This document shows, piece after piece, positions 1 to 7,767 of a stretch of 64,000 nucleotides of DNA. Location of the stretch: the NCBI RefSeq assembly GCF_022811845.1, contig NZ_CP064266.1, positions 3,968,001-4,032,000 on the forward strand, written 5' to 3'. The notes beneath the pieces were generated by a model that did not search any database, was not told the origin of the DNA, and worked only from the letters and a program-made list of their open reading frames with translations. The DNA comes from Bacillus pseudomycoides (GTDB taxonomy: Bacteria; Bacillota; Bacilli; Bacillales; Bacillaceae_G). Within the stretch, counting starts at the first letter, position 1. Each line of letters opens with the position of its first letter. Made by a program: the position numbers and the translations under genes.

Positions 1-174
1 GCTAAAGCCTCATATTCATTTCTTATAAGGAGAGTGTTTAGCATGATTATTAAATTCATTCGTTTCCGTTAATTTCAGGTACATTTCAATTCGTTCATTT
101 TTCTAAAGTGGATTTGGGGCTATTTTGATGTACCTTTTTTAATGACAAAATTCGAATGAAATGAGGAATGAATC

Positions 175-1029
175 ATGAATGAAAAGATAAATAAAATTAA
201 TGGAATTGATATATGTACAGAGAGTTTTGGAAATCCTAATCATCCAGCTACTTTACTGATTATGGGAGCAATGTGTTCAATGGTTTACTGGGATGAAGAG
301 TTCTGTAAAAGATTAGCAGATACAGGGCGATTCGTTATTCGATATGATAATCGAGATGTTGGACGTTCCGTTGCCTACGAACCGGGAAGTTCTCAGTATA
401 CTGTGGTAGACATGGCAGATGATGCTATTGGAGTGCTCGATGCATACGATATTAATCAAGCACATATTGTTGGAATGTCCTTGGGAGGTATGATTGCACA
501 AATTATCGCAGTAAGACATCCTCAAAGAGTCCTAACAATGACTTTGATCGCGTCAAGTATTTATGGGTCTGATGAAAATAATCGGAATTTACCTCCAATG
601 GATGAAAAAATTCTCGCTTATCATGCGAATGGAAGTAATTTGGATTGGACAGATAACGAATCTGTTTTGAATTATTTAGTTGGAGGATCAGCATTACTCT
701 GTGGATCGAAGCATAAATTTGATGAACAAAGAGTTACAAAGCAGGTAACAAAAGAAATAAAGCGAGCAAATAATCTACTCAGTATGTTTAATCATGCACT
801 GCTTAAAGGTGATGATTACTATGAGGGGAAATTAAATGAAATAAATATATCTACTTTAGTTATTCACGGCACCGAAGACACGGCGCTTCCGTATGAACAT
901 GGCTTAGCTCTAGCTAATGAAATTCCTAATGCATCGTTACTACCACTAGAGGGAACGGGGCATGAAATTCATTTTGATGATTGGGATAATATAATTAACG
1001 CTATTTCGAAACATACTTCAAGAGTGTAG
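175..1029 (+). CDS. alpha/beta hydrolase
   Basis: A 284-residue cytosolic alpha/beta-hydrolase fold protein with no signal peptide or membrane segment. The nucleophile elbow GMSLGG places the catalytic serine at residue 102. The acid is probably the Asp in the HGTEDTALP stretch, and the base the His in GTGHEIHF near the C-terminus. An HG-type oxyanion region is not obvious, but GAMCSMVYW at about residue 31 fills that position. Length is typical of the family. The closest relatives by pattern are hydrolases loosely named after aclacinomycin methylesterase RdmC, but the substrate cannot be told. The gene stands alone and is followed by a strong terminator. Confidence 0.85.
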   Translation: MNEKINKINGIDICTESFGNPNHPATLLIMGAMCSMVYWDEEFCKRLADTGRFVIRYDNRDVGRSVAYEPGSSQYTVVDMADDAIGVLDAYDINQAHIVGMSLGGMIAQIIAVRHPQRVLTMTLIASSIYGSDENNRNLPPMDEKILAYHANGSNLDWTDNESVLNYLVGGSALLCGSKHKFDEQRVTKQVTKEIKRANNLLSMFNHALLKGDDYYEGKLNEINISTLVIHGTEDTALPYEHGLALANEIPNASLLPLEGTGHEIHFDDWDNIINAISKHTSRV

Positions 1030-1043
1030 GAAATTACACGGTC

Positions 1044-1093
1044 AAAATAGACAACCTAAAAAGTTTTCTACTTCTTAGGTTGTCTATTTTTTA
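1044..1093 (+). terminator. rho-independent terminator
   Basis: A 16-bp perfect stem (1044-1059 with 1075-1090) is followed by a short T tract. It sits 14 bases after the hydrolase stop codon. Confidence 0.85.
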
Positions 1094-1211
1094 TTGACAC
1101 TTAAGTAAGTTAGTTACGTTCATAAAAAATAGATTAAAAATTGACAATGATGCAGTAATAGATTTAGTGTGGATATAATTGGAATTTAATAAAATAAAAA
1201 GGATGGGTAGT

Positions 1212-1556
1212 ATGGATATATTAGCTGTTGTACCACGAGTATATGTTTCAATTTTACAACCTCATCTAGACTTCTACAAAGTTTTATTAAAACAAGAAGC
1301 ACCTCATGAATTTCAGATAAACCAAACGCATGTAGCTAGATTTTCAAATTTGTTACTAATAGCGGACGAAAATAACGTGATTACTAACCAAGTTGCCGCA
1401 ACAATTGTCACTGATTCAATACAGGATATAAAACAATTTATTTTACAAAAGGATGGAGATATTTTAGTAGATCCGTCATTCGTTCCGACAGGATTAAAAA
1501 TGATTGCGCGCCATCCAGATGGGAACGTCTTTGAATATATTGAACCCAGACAGTAA
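1212..1556 (+). CDS. VOC (glyoxalase/bleomycin resistance-like) family protein
   Basis: A 114-residue single-domain VOC-fold protein. The end of the protein, with RHPDGNVFEYIE, is the typical final strand of the family, whose Glu often binds metal. The middle has the usual beta-alpha-beta-beta-beta rhythm. I chose ATG 1212 because GGATGGG lies just upstream; an in-frame upstream start at 1179 would add 11 lysine-rich residues but has no ribosome binding site. Function could be lyase, dioxygenase or drug binding; nothing nearby decides it. Confidence 0.7.
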   Translation: MDILAVVPRVYVSILQPHLDFYKVLLKQEAPHEFQINQTHVARFSNLLLIADENNVITNQVAATIVTDSIQDIKQFILQKDGDILVDPSFVPTGLKMIARHPDGNVFEYIEPRQ

Positions 1557-1585
1557 AAAAAACTCAATACCACGAATACAAAACA

Positions 1586-1620
1586 AAAAAGAACCCAGTA
1601 AAATCTGGATTCTTTTTCTT
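1586..1620 (+). terminator. rho-independent terminator
   Basis: An 11-bp stem AAAGAACCCAG / CTGGATTCTTT with one mismatch and a T-rich tail, 30 bases after the VOC gene. Confidence 0.75.
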
Positions 1621-1731
1621 TGGACTAAAATGATTGAGTTGCAATAAAAATCATTGAACCTAATAATCAAAACAAAATATTTACTGCGTAATTAATAACG
1701 ATTTTATGTTTTTCAAGAGGAATAGAACTTT

Positions 1732-2004
1732 TTACTTGTTTGTATGTTTTTTATATTTTTTTACAACAAATATTGTAAGTGGGGTACCGATCAATGTAGG
1801 TAAAAACCAAAACGATAGTGTAGGAAGTAAATTTAAAATCGGTATAGGTTACAGCGCCTATATATGAACCTAGCATACCTCTAATATGATGATGAATCCA
1901 ATTTTTCCAACGCCTTTTTCTTGCAAGATAGCCATAAATAGCGAATGAATAAGAAAAAAGTGCGACATAAAACAAATAGGCAATCTCATTCCAATGTAAA
2001 ATAG
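1732..2004 (-). pseudogene. broken DUF2306-like membrane protein gene
   Basis: Reading the minus strand from about 2000, one frame gives an amphipathic and hydrophobic stretch with LHWNEIAYLFYVALFSYSF, then RGMLGSYIGAVT, matching the style of DUF2306-type integral membrane proteins. At about 1840 the reading frame is lost; the next frame continues sensibly as LPTLSFWFLPTLIGTPLT and ends at a TAA at 1732. So there is a one-base frameshift. The 5' part of the gene is missing: coding sense runs right up to the start of the GrpB fragment and stops. No ribosome binding site or start remains. Family assignment is from memory of the motif, not from a search. Confidence 0.6.
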
Positions 2005-2007
2005 ATA

Positions 2008-2457
2008 ATGATGATTGAAAGTTATATCGGCGATTTAATTTTAAGAATTGAGCATGTAGGGAGCACTTCTATTGAAGGGTTAGCAGCGAAACCGATTATT
2101 GATATTGATGTCGTTATAGAGAGTTACGATATTTTACCTGATATCATACAACGATTAGAAAAGGAAGGCTATCAACACCAAGGGGATTTAGGGATTGAAG
2201 GACGTGAAGCTTTCCAAAGAACCTATAAAGATGATTTCATGAAATATCATCTTTATGTTTGTCCAATGGATAGTAAAGCCTATTTGGAGCATATTACTTT
2301 ACGTGATTATTTATCATCGAATAAGGCTGCGCGAAAAGAATATGAAAAATTGGAATATAGATTAGCTGAAAACTATCGGAATGATATTGATTGTTATTGT
2401 GAAGGGAAAACAGATTTTATAAAAGCGGTTTTGGATAAAATGATTTATAAAAACTAG
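2008..2457 (+). pseudogene. 5'-truncated GrpB/UPF0157 family protein
   Basis: The 149-residue reading frame carries the GrpB (UPF0157, nucleotidyltransferase-like) core: IEHVGSTSIEGLAAKPIIDIDVV, here given as IEHVGSTS and AKPIIDIDV at about residues 13-35, followed by the conserved H-LYVCP and LRDYL-S-N-AAR segments. Family members normally have about 25-30 more residues before HVGSTS, including a YDP-W motif. Those are absent, an in-frame TAG lies directly upstream, and there is no ribosome binding site at the first ATG. The left edge coincides with the missing 5' end of the divergent DUF2306-like gene, so one deletion probably removed both gene starts. The protein could still be made from an internal start but is probably a relic. 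Confidence 0.7.
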
Positions 2458-2469
2458 AAGGGAATAAAA

Positions 2470-2616
2470 ATGAGAATTGCTACCTGTAATATTTAGAAGA
2501 AGCAAATATTATAGGGAAAAACGAATAAAGGCTATTTGTGAAGAGGTTAAGAAAATTAATGCAGATATTCTTGCCTTATAAAAAGTTAGAACCAATATGA
2601 ATGGAGAAAAAATATA
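2470..2616 (+). pseudogene. N-terminal relic of an endonuclease/exonuclease/phosphatase family gene
   Basis: After a weak GGAATAA, ATG 2470 starts MRIATCNI and then hits TAG. Two further frames continue as EKRIKAICEEVKKINADILAL followed by a stop where the family has the catalytic LQEV. The pattern MRIATxNI...INADILALQEV is the N-terminus of the EEP (exonuclease III/DNase I-like) superfamily. The rest of the gene is gone. This is a clear remnant with at least two disabling changes. Confidence 0.6.
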
Positions 2617-2653
2617 AATCCCCCTTGGTTGTGCTAACCGTCAGCAGGGGATT
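2617..2653. repeat. GC-rich intergenic hairpin
   Basis: AATCCCC at 2617-2623 pairs with GGGGATT at 2647-2653, and inside it GGTT pairs with AACC. The GC content contrasts with the flanks. The style resembles the structured element at 30021-30180 (CCCCGC boxes with CAGT/GTCAGC), so both may be dispersed B. cereus group repeats or ends of a lost IS200/IS605-type element. No transposase is present. Confidence 0.4.
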
Positions 2654-2711
2654 CAGCACCCCCGCCAATAGGAATTTCACTTTATTTCAATAAAAGATTA
2701 ATGAATTCATA

Positions 2712-2745
2712 AAAAAGCCTGTTCTTTTAAGGAACAGGCTTTTTT
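2712..2745. terminator. bidirectional terminator
   Basis: A 13-bp perfect stem AAAAAGCCTGTTC / GAACAGGCTTTTT with T runs on both strands. It lies just past the stop codon of the minus-strand MocR gene. Confidence 0.85.
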
Positions 2746-2746
2746 A

Positions 2747-4198
2747 CTATGAGTTTATCAACTCTCGAACAATTTCACTTAATTGATAGATTCCTTTTAT
2801 AAGCTCTTCCACAGATGCATAGCCATATGATAGTCGAATATGCTGATCAGACTCTTCTCCATAAATACGCCCTGGGTTAAGAAGTATCCCTCTAGATAAC
2901 GCTTTTGAGTATAGTTTTTTCATTGGAATTTTCGGCTTTATTTTTAACCATATAAAAAACCCGCCACTAGGAACATTCCATTCGGCAATATTCTTACAAT
3001 ACATATCCAATGCTTGAATCATTATTGTTCTTCTTATCTTTAGCTGCGCTCTCACAGATTCCACATGCTTTTGATATAAACCGCTAGAAAACCACTTTTC
3101 AGCAACTCTTTGTGATAAAGAACTAGAACCATAATCCGTTTGCATTTTTATATCTGATAATCGTTCAATTACAGATTCAGGACCAATAATCCATCCGATC
3201 CTTAAGCCTGGACTTAATGACTTTGATAAACTACCGATATGTAATACATGTCCGTGTTTATCCATTGCCTTTAACGGGAGAGGTGGTGGTTCATCAATCC
3301 ATAATTCTCGGTAAATATCATCTTCAATAACAGGAAGTTGCTCTTTCTCACATACTTTTATAAGTTCTTTCCGCCGAGTTTCTGACATTAAAGTTCCTGT
3401 TGGATTATGAAAGCAAGGAATAGAATATAAAATTGTTTTTTCACTAGTGTGTTTATTCCGTCTAAATAACTCATTTGGGATAACCCCTTGGTGATCCAAA
3501 GACACTCCTGATAACTGCATTTCTGCGGATTGGAATACATGAAGCGAATAAAGATAAGAAGGCTGCTCAAGTACAACTGTAGATCCCTTATGTATAAGAC
3601 CAACAGATATCAACTGTAATGCTTGTAAGGCACCAGAGACAATTAATATTGAAGATGGTGAAACATGAATACCAAATGAACTTACATAATTACTGATGGC
3701 TTCACGTAAAGGTAGAAAACCCTTTGGTTCTTCATATCCAAAAACAGTGAGGTTTTTAGATACTTCTTGCATGACTAATTGCATTGTTTCCAATGGGAAA
3801 ATATTAGAAGCAAGTTCGCCTTTACTAAGGTGAATGAATTTTTTGTTTGATTCCACTGTATTAATTTCTTGAACTATTTCTTTACTTGGTTTATGCAAAC
3901 CTGCTTTCACATACTCATTCCAATTAGGAGGTGGATTAGTAGCTAGTAGGGTCCATGTATTATTGACCACAATTGTACCCATACCGACTTTTCCTTGGAT
4001 TAAACCATCTGCCGTTAGCTCCTCTAATGCTGTAATAACCGTACTTCGATTTACATCAAATATCTGTGCCAATTTTCGTTGACTTGGGATTTTACTACCT
4101 ATTGGCCATTCGCCATTTGTAATTTTTTCTTTCATATACTCCATAATCTGTTGGTACTTAGGGGATTGTTTATTCAACTTTCGATTATATGTACTCAT
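2747..4198 (-). CDS. MocR/GntR-type regulator with PLP aminotransferase domain
   Basis: A 483-residue transcription factor. Residues 10-80 form the GntR winged helix (PSQRKLAQIFDVNRSTV), and residues 120-480 a fold type I aminotransferase domain. PLP-site features are all visible: HNPTG at 264-268, EDDIY at 292-296, and the Schiff-base lysine K326 in SLSKSLSPGLRIGW. It is probably a DNA-bound sensor rather than an enzyme. It is divergent from an EamA transporter (start 4356), the classic arrangement in which MocR activates the exporter in response to an amine or vitamin B6 form. AGGGGG precedes the ATG. First of three such pairs in this window. Confidence 0.9.
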   Translation of the reverse strand: MSTYNRKLNKQSPKYQQIMEYMKEKITNGEWPIGSKIPSQRKLAQIFDVNRSTVITALEELTADGLIQGKVGMGTIVVNNTWTLLATNPPPNWNEYVKAGLHKPSKEIVQEINTVESNKKFIHLSKGELASNIFPLETMQLVMQEVSKNLTVFGYEEPKGFLPLREAISNYVSSFGIHVSPSSILIVSGALQALQLISVGLIHKGSTVVLEQPSYLYSLHVFQSAEMQLSGVSLDHQGVIPNELFRRNKHTSEKTILYSIPCFHNPTGTLMSETRRKELIKVCEKEQLPVIEDDIYRELWIDEPPPLPLKAMDKHGHVLHIGSLSKSLSPGLRIGWIIGPESVIERLSDIKMQTDYGSSSLSQRVAEKWFSSGLYQKHVESVRAQLKIRRTIMIQALDMYCKNIAEWNVPSGGFFIWLKIKPKIPMKKLYSKALSRGILLNPGRIYGEESDQHIRLSYGYASVEELIKGIYQLSEIVRELINS

Positions 4199-4223
4199 AA
4201 AAAGCCCCCTTTTTTCTACTAAT

Positions 4224-4265
4224 GAACCGTAAAGTGGTTGGTTTTTTCATTAAAGAACTGGTTGA
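4224..4265. promoter_or_regulatory. candidate MocR operator region
   Basis: In the intergenic region of the first MocR/EamA pair, AACC (about 4225) and two copies of TGGTTG (4235-4240 and 4259-4264) make an inverted plus direct repeat set. MocR proteins usually bind direct or inverted repeats at this place. The match is short, so this is a suggestion only. Confidence 0.3.
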
Positions 4266-4355
4266 AGACATTTTATCAACGATTGAATATTATGAAAAGA
4301 AATAATTGGAAAAGGAAAAGTGGCAGGCTTTTTCTATATGAAAGGAAGGGATGAT

Positions 4356-5288
4356 ATGAAATATAGTAGATGGAATTTCTGTATTTTATTCTCACACTGC
4401 ATTACTATTGTTCTTTGGGGTTCTGCATTTCCTGGAATTCGCGTTGGGCTTGAAGCATATACACCGGAACATCTTACGTTATTACGTTTGTTAATAGCCT
4501 CATTTGCTTTATTTATTTTGGCAGTCATAAGTAGAATGCGTCTACCAGAATTAAAAGACATACCAGTAATATTTATACTAGGCGCCTTAGGTTTTACCGT
4601 TTATCATATCGCCTTAAATTATGGAGAGAAAAGTGTGAGCGCAGGGCCTGCAAGTTTGATTGCATCAGTTACCCCTATCATTACTGCAGTACTTACTCTT
4701 ATATTTTTCCGTGAAAAATTCAAATTATGGGGATGGATAGGAGGAGCAGTTAGTTTTATAGGAGTAGCACTCATATCAATTAGTACTGGAGATGAACCCG
4801 GATTCAACACTGGCATACTACTTATACTTATTGCTGCATTTTCAGAAAGTTTATTCTTTGTTTTTCAAAAACCATTCCTCAAAAAATATGGAAGCTTACC
4901 GTTTACTGTATATACGATATGGGCAGGGACTTTATTAATGCTAATCTTTTTACCAGGGCTCGGTTCTGAAATAGTAAAAGCTCCTATTGAAGTTACTCTT
5001 AGCGCTGTGTATTTAGGTCTTTTTCCAACAGTACTTCCTTATATAGCTTTGGCCTATATAACTTCTCATGCTGGAGCCTCTGAAGCAACGAGCTCACTTT
5101 ATTTAACACCAGTGTTTGCTTGCTTTATAAGTTGGATATGGTTAGGAGAGATTCCAAATATGTTATCTATATTTGGTGGTGTCATAACAATATTTGGCGT
5201 TGTACTTGCACATATAAAAAGCGAAAAAGATCACTACATACGAATTAAAAGAACAAACAATGTAAATAAATCACATTCGATGTTTTAA
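4356..5288 (+). CDS. EamA/DMT family transporter
   Basis: A 310-residue protein with about ten hydrophobic segments and two EamA repeats, typical of the drug/metabolite transporter superfamily. The first repeat has WGSAFPGIRVGLE and LLRLLIASFALF; the repeat junction is near residue 140; the second has FPTVLPYIALAYITSHAGASEATSSLYLTPVFA. ATG 4356 is chosen because AAGGAAGGG lies 5 bases upstream; a GTG at 4320 has none. It is divergent from the MocR regulator and probably exports a small amine or amino acid under its control. The last 20 residues are charged and cytosolic. Confidence 0.88.
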   Translation: MKYSRWNFCILFSHCITIVLWGSAFPGIRVGLEAYTPEHLTLLRLLIASFALFILAVISRMRLPELKDIPVIFILGALGFTVYHIALNYGEKSVSAGPASLIASVTPIITAVLTLIFFREKFKLWGWIGGAVSFIGVALISISTGDEPGFNTGILLILIAAFSESLFFVFQKPFLKKYGSLPFTVYTIWAGTLLMLIFLPGLGSEIVKAPIEVTLSAVYLGLFPTVLPYIALAYITSHAGASEATSSLYLTPVFACFISWIWLGEIPNMLSIFGGVITIFGVVLAHIKSEKDHYIRIKRTNNVNKSHSMF

Positions 5289-5440
5289 AATCTATAAGAG
5301 AAAAAGGAGATTAATGGAATGAAACGAATATAAAAGAAGAATAAAATTAGGAGTTTTTTCTTACCAATTATTTATTTAAATTCAATTCATATAAGAATTT
5401 TTCAACGATTTCATAATCTGTTTTTCCAAGGGAGCTACAT

Positions 5441-5902
5441 ATGGTAAATATACAATTGAAAATCGTAACAAGAGAAAACTGGGAAGAAGCACTAAAATTA
5501 CAAGTATCCAAGAAACAAAATCAATTTGTACCGTCTGTAGCTGTATCACTTGCAAAAATATATATTAAACCAGATGGCGAAAATGTAGAATATATACCGT
5601 TTGCTATATACGACAACGATATTATGGTTGGGTTTATTATGCATGCCTTCGATAGAAATACAGTGGACATGTATTGGATTAATGGGTTTATGATTGATGA
5701 GAAATATCAAGGAAAAGGATACGGAAAATTCACCTTAATAGTGATGATTAAATGGATTAACGATCATTTTTCTCAGTGTAAAGAAATTCGTCTAACTGTT
5801 CATAAAAAGAACATTCCGGCAAAAAGGTTATATGAAAGATATGGTTTTGTAGATCTTGGTCATGTTTATGATGAAGAACGAGTATATCGTTTATTTGTTT
5901 AA
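5441..5902 (+). CDS. GNAT acetyltransferase, BltD/PaiA-like
   Basis: A 153-residue GNAT protein. The acetyl-CoA loop is in motif A (FMIDEKYQGKGYGK, about residues 84-97), followed by the NIPAKRLYERYGF motif B. Length and the IPFAIYDNDIMVGFIMHAFD strand resemble Bacillus spermidine/spermine acetyltransferases such as BltD, so a polyamine substrate is plausible but unproven. The start at ATG 5441 follows GGGAGC. A 150-base gap from the transporter gene contains no obvious feature except a tiny frame with AAAGGAG at 5313. Confidence 0.8.
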   Translation: MVNIQLKIVTRENWEEALKLQVSKKQNQFVPSVAVSLAKIYIKPDGENVEYIPFAIYDNDIMVGFIMHAFDRNTVDMYWINGFMIDEKYQGKGYGKFTLIVMIKWINDHFSQCKEIRLTVHKKNIPAKRLYERYGFVDLGHVYDEERVYRLFV

Positions 5903-5932
5903 CTTTAATTACGAAAAGGCGTGAAACAAAAT

Positions 5933-6260
5933 ATGCAATTTAATGAAGTGAAAATCGAAATATTTATTCCGAAAGAATTTATTGAAGACTTACGAGATGA
6001 ATTAAATAAAGTTCAGGGGGAATTATGATAACTGCATGTCTTATAGCACTGTTAAAGGGTACTGGAGACCGCTAGACAACTCAGAACCTTATAATGGAGA
6101 AATTGGTCAAACATGTGAAGGGCAAGAATGCAAAGTGGAAATACGTTGTAAACGAGAAATAGTAAAAGATGCTCTTGCGGTTATTCATCGCATTCACCCC
6201 TACGAAACACCTATGATTTATATTATTCCACTACTAAATGAGTATTTTGGACAAATGTAA
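5933..6260 (+). pseudogene. NIF3-associated PII-like (YqfO middle domain-like) small protein, frameshifted
   Basis: From ATG 5933 one frame reads MQFNEVKIEIFIPKEFIEDL...LNKVQG and then stops. The next frame, entered at the run of five G at 6016-6020, continues as NYDNCMSYSTVKGYWRPL, GEIGQTCEGQECKVEIRC and IHRIHPYETPMIYI. Joined, the about 108 residues match the stand-alone PII-like domain that is inserted in NIF3/YqfO proteins (NYD-C, HPYE-P hallmarks). The G run at the break point suggests a slipped homopolymer: a real frameshift, a phase-variable tract, or a sequencing error. The downstream part could be translated alone from 6036 but lacks a ribosome binding site. Confidence 0.65.
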
Positions 6261-6278
6261 TATTCTTTGGAGGGTAAA

Positions 6279-6440
6279 ATGATAAGTGCAGCATATCAAA
6301 TCTTAAGTTTAGAAGATTATTTAAAGGTGTATTCAAAATCTATTCACGATAGTTATCGAAGAACAAAAAATAATAGTAAGGATGTAACGAAAATAAATAC
6401 TATAAAGCAGTTACTGCATAAAGAGGAGGAGCCTAATTGA
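6279..6440 (+). CDS. small protein, 53 residues, coupled to the NUDIX gene
   Basis: GGAGGGTAAA precedes ATG 6279 and the frame runs 53 codons to TGA 6438-6440. It begins MISAAYQILSLEDYLKV and ends in a charged tail HKEEEPN. The stop overlaps the TTG start of the following NUDIX gene (TTGA), so the two are probably translationally coupled. I do not recognise the protein. It is polar with a helical middle and no membrane segment. Confidence 0.6.
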   Translation: MISAAYQILSLEDYLKVYSKSIHDSYRRTKNNSKDVTKINTIKQLLHKEEEPN

Positions 6441-6883
6441 AAACGAAATTTCATCATATTGTAAGAGGAATCATTATAAAAGATAACAAACTTTTAATAG
6501 CAAATTATAAAGGGCATCATTCTTTTCTACCAGGTGGTCATGTGGAATTAGGAGAACCTGCAGAATGTGCATTAATTCGTGAACTTAAAGAAGAAATAGG
6601 TATAGATTGTGAAGTTAAGCGCTTTTTAGGAGTGATTGAAAACGAGTGGCAAGATAGCGAGACTCTTCATTATGAAATAAATCATGTTTTCGAAGTCTAT
6701 AGTAAAGACTTGCATAGTGATATAACACCGATTTCGAAAGAGTCTCACTTAGATTTTCATTGGATCATCCCTACCAATGAAAATCTAATTACATATAAAA
6801 TAATGCCAGAACCCTCTGTACAAAGGTTAATAGAAAAAGTACAAAAAGAAGATTTATCAAATTGTTGGATTAGCAATTTATAA
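6437..6883 (+). CDS. NUDIX hydrolase
   Basis: A 148-residue NUDIX protein. The NUDIX box GGHVELGEPAECALIRELKE... runs from about residue 32 to 55 and fits GX5EX7REUXEEXGU fully, with EEIGI at its end, so it should bind Mg2+ and hydrolyse a nucleoside diphosphate-linked compound. It starts at TTG 6437, overlapping the previous small gene by four bases, with GAGGAGG just upstream. Substrate unknown. First of three NUDIX genes in the window. Confidence 0.88.
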   Translation: MKTKFHHIVRGIIIKDNKLLIANYKGHHSFLPGGHVELGEPAECALIRELKEEIGIDCEVKRFLGVIENEWQDSETLHYEINHVFEVYSKDLHSDITPISKESHLDFHWIIPTNENLITYKIMPEPSVQRLIEKVQKEDLSNCWISNL

Positions 6884-7336
6884 AGTATTGCTGAAGGGTA
6901 TTGGGTACTTAAGTGGTTAATAATACTGCATAGTACCCAACTAACTCTTAATAACTATTAAAGAAAGTCATCATCCCCATCAAATGAAATAATTGATTCA
7001 CTTTTATTGTACAAAAGAAGTAAACCTCAGATTGTGCTCCTACAAAGAATATAAGATTCTCTCCTATATTTACAAATGAGAAATTTATATAATTTCATAT
7101 TTGTAAAATTTCTTTATCATCTCGTTTATAAAAACGAATCCAACATACAAGCTATCTAAAAATAGGCAATCGAACAAGGTACATCACCCAGTAAAAACTC
7201 ATATTTTGTTGTTGTACGTATTGAAATTGATTTATAGTTTCTATATTTATCGCTGTTTATTACAGAAATAATTATAGAAAAACATCGATTAATTGTGCTG
7301 GATAGAAGCTTAAATTTATAAACGGAGGTTATAAAA
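6884..7336. other. long intergenic region before the bacteriocin precursor
   Basis: This 453-base AT-rich stretch has no credible reading frame. It holds a 9-bp stem (TTGGGTACT 6901-6909 with AGTACCCAA 6932-6940, no T tail) and the large palindrome at 7069-7107. The promoter of the precursor gene must lie in it, but I cannot place a convincing -35/-10 pair. Confidence 0.5.
7069..7107. repeat. 39-base near-perfect palindrome
   Basis: TTTACAAAT (7069-7077), GA, GAAATT (7080-7085), a TATAT centre, AATTTC (7091-7096), AT, ATTTGTAAA (7099-7107). Fifteen base pairs of perfect symmetry are interrupted by one 2-base step. It lies about 230 bases before the precursor start. It could be an operator for a dimeric regulator or an RNA hairpin. 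Confidence 0.6.
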
Positions 7337-7600
7337 ATGAATGAATTTCAACAAGAACTACAATCATTGAATCTAAATGATTATCAGCCTGGGAATGTTG
7401 TGTACTGGGATAATCAAAATCAATACCCATATTATTATGCACAAGAAGATGCTCGTCGCTGTGGCGGCTGCGGACGTTGCGGCGGTTGCGGCGGACGTTG
7501 TGGTGGTTGCGGCGGACGTTGTTTCGGCTGTTTCGGCTGTGCAGGCTGCGGCGGTTGCGGCGGGGGATGCTTTAGCTGCTGGAGCTGGTGGTTCATTTAA
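7337..7600 (+). CDS. heterocycloanthracin/sonorensin-family bacteriocin precursor
   Basis: An 87-residue precursor peptide. The leader, about residues 1-41, is acidic and Asn/Gln/Tyr-rich. The core, residues 42-81, has 13 Cys, nearly all spaced three or four apart (C-G-G, C-G-R, C-F-G), and ends SWWFI. This Cys-X-X repeat is the hallmark of the heterocycloanthracin family, whose Cys are converted to thiazoles by a cyclodehydratase/dehydrogenase complex. Members in the B. cereus group are known to be strain-variable and often far from the maturation genes; none of those genes is in this window. ACGGAGGTT precedes the ATG. Base composition of the core is far more GC-rich than its surroundings because of Gly/Cys codons. 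Confidence 0.88.
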   Translation: MNEFQQELQSLNLNDYQPGNVVYWDNQNQYPYYYAQEDARRCGGCGRCGGCGGRCGGCGGRCFGCFGCAGCGGCGGGCFSCWSWWFI

Positions 7601-7627
7601 CTTTGTAACATAAATGAAATTATTGTA

Positions 7628-7684
7628 TGAAAGAAAGGTGTATGTACATGTTCAGAGTGTAGAGACACTTTTCTTTCATTTTGT
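7628..7684 (+). terminator. rho-independent terminator
   Basis: A 14-bp stem (7628-7641 with 7665-7678, one G-U pair), a 23-base loop and a T-rich end, 28 bases after the precursor gene. Confidence 0.7.
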
Positions 7685-7767
7685 GAATTAAACAAATAAA
7701 AGGACATCTTCTATTTTCATCGAAATTAATATTTGATATAGCATTTCATACAGAGGTGAATGAGACA

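Noticed and set aside
7377..7613. Second frame of 78 codons within the bacteriocin gene (Ala/Val-rich)
   Set aside because: It is a by-product of GGC-type repeats read in another frame; no ribosome binding site.
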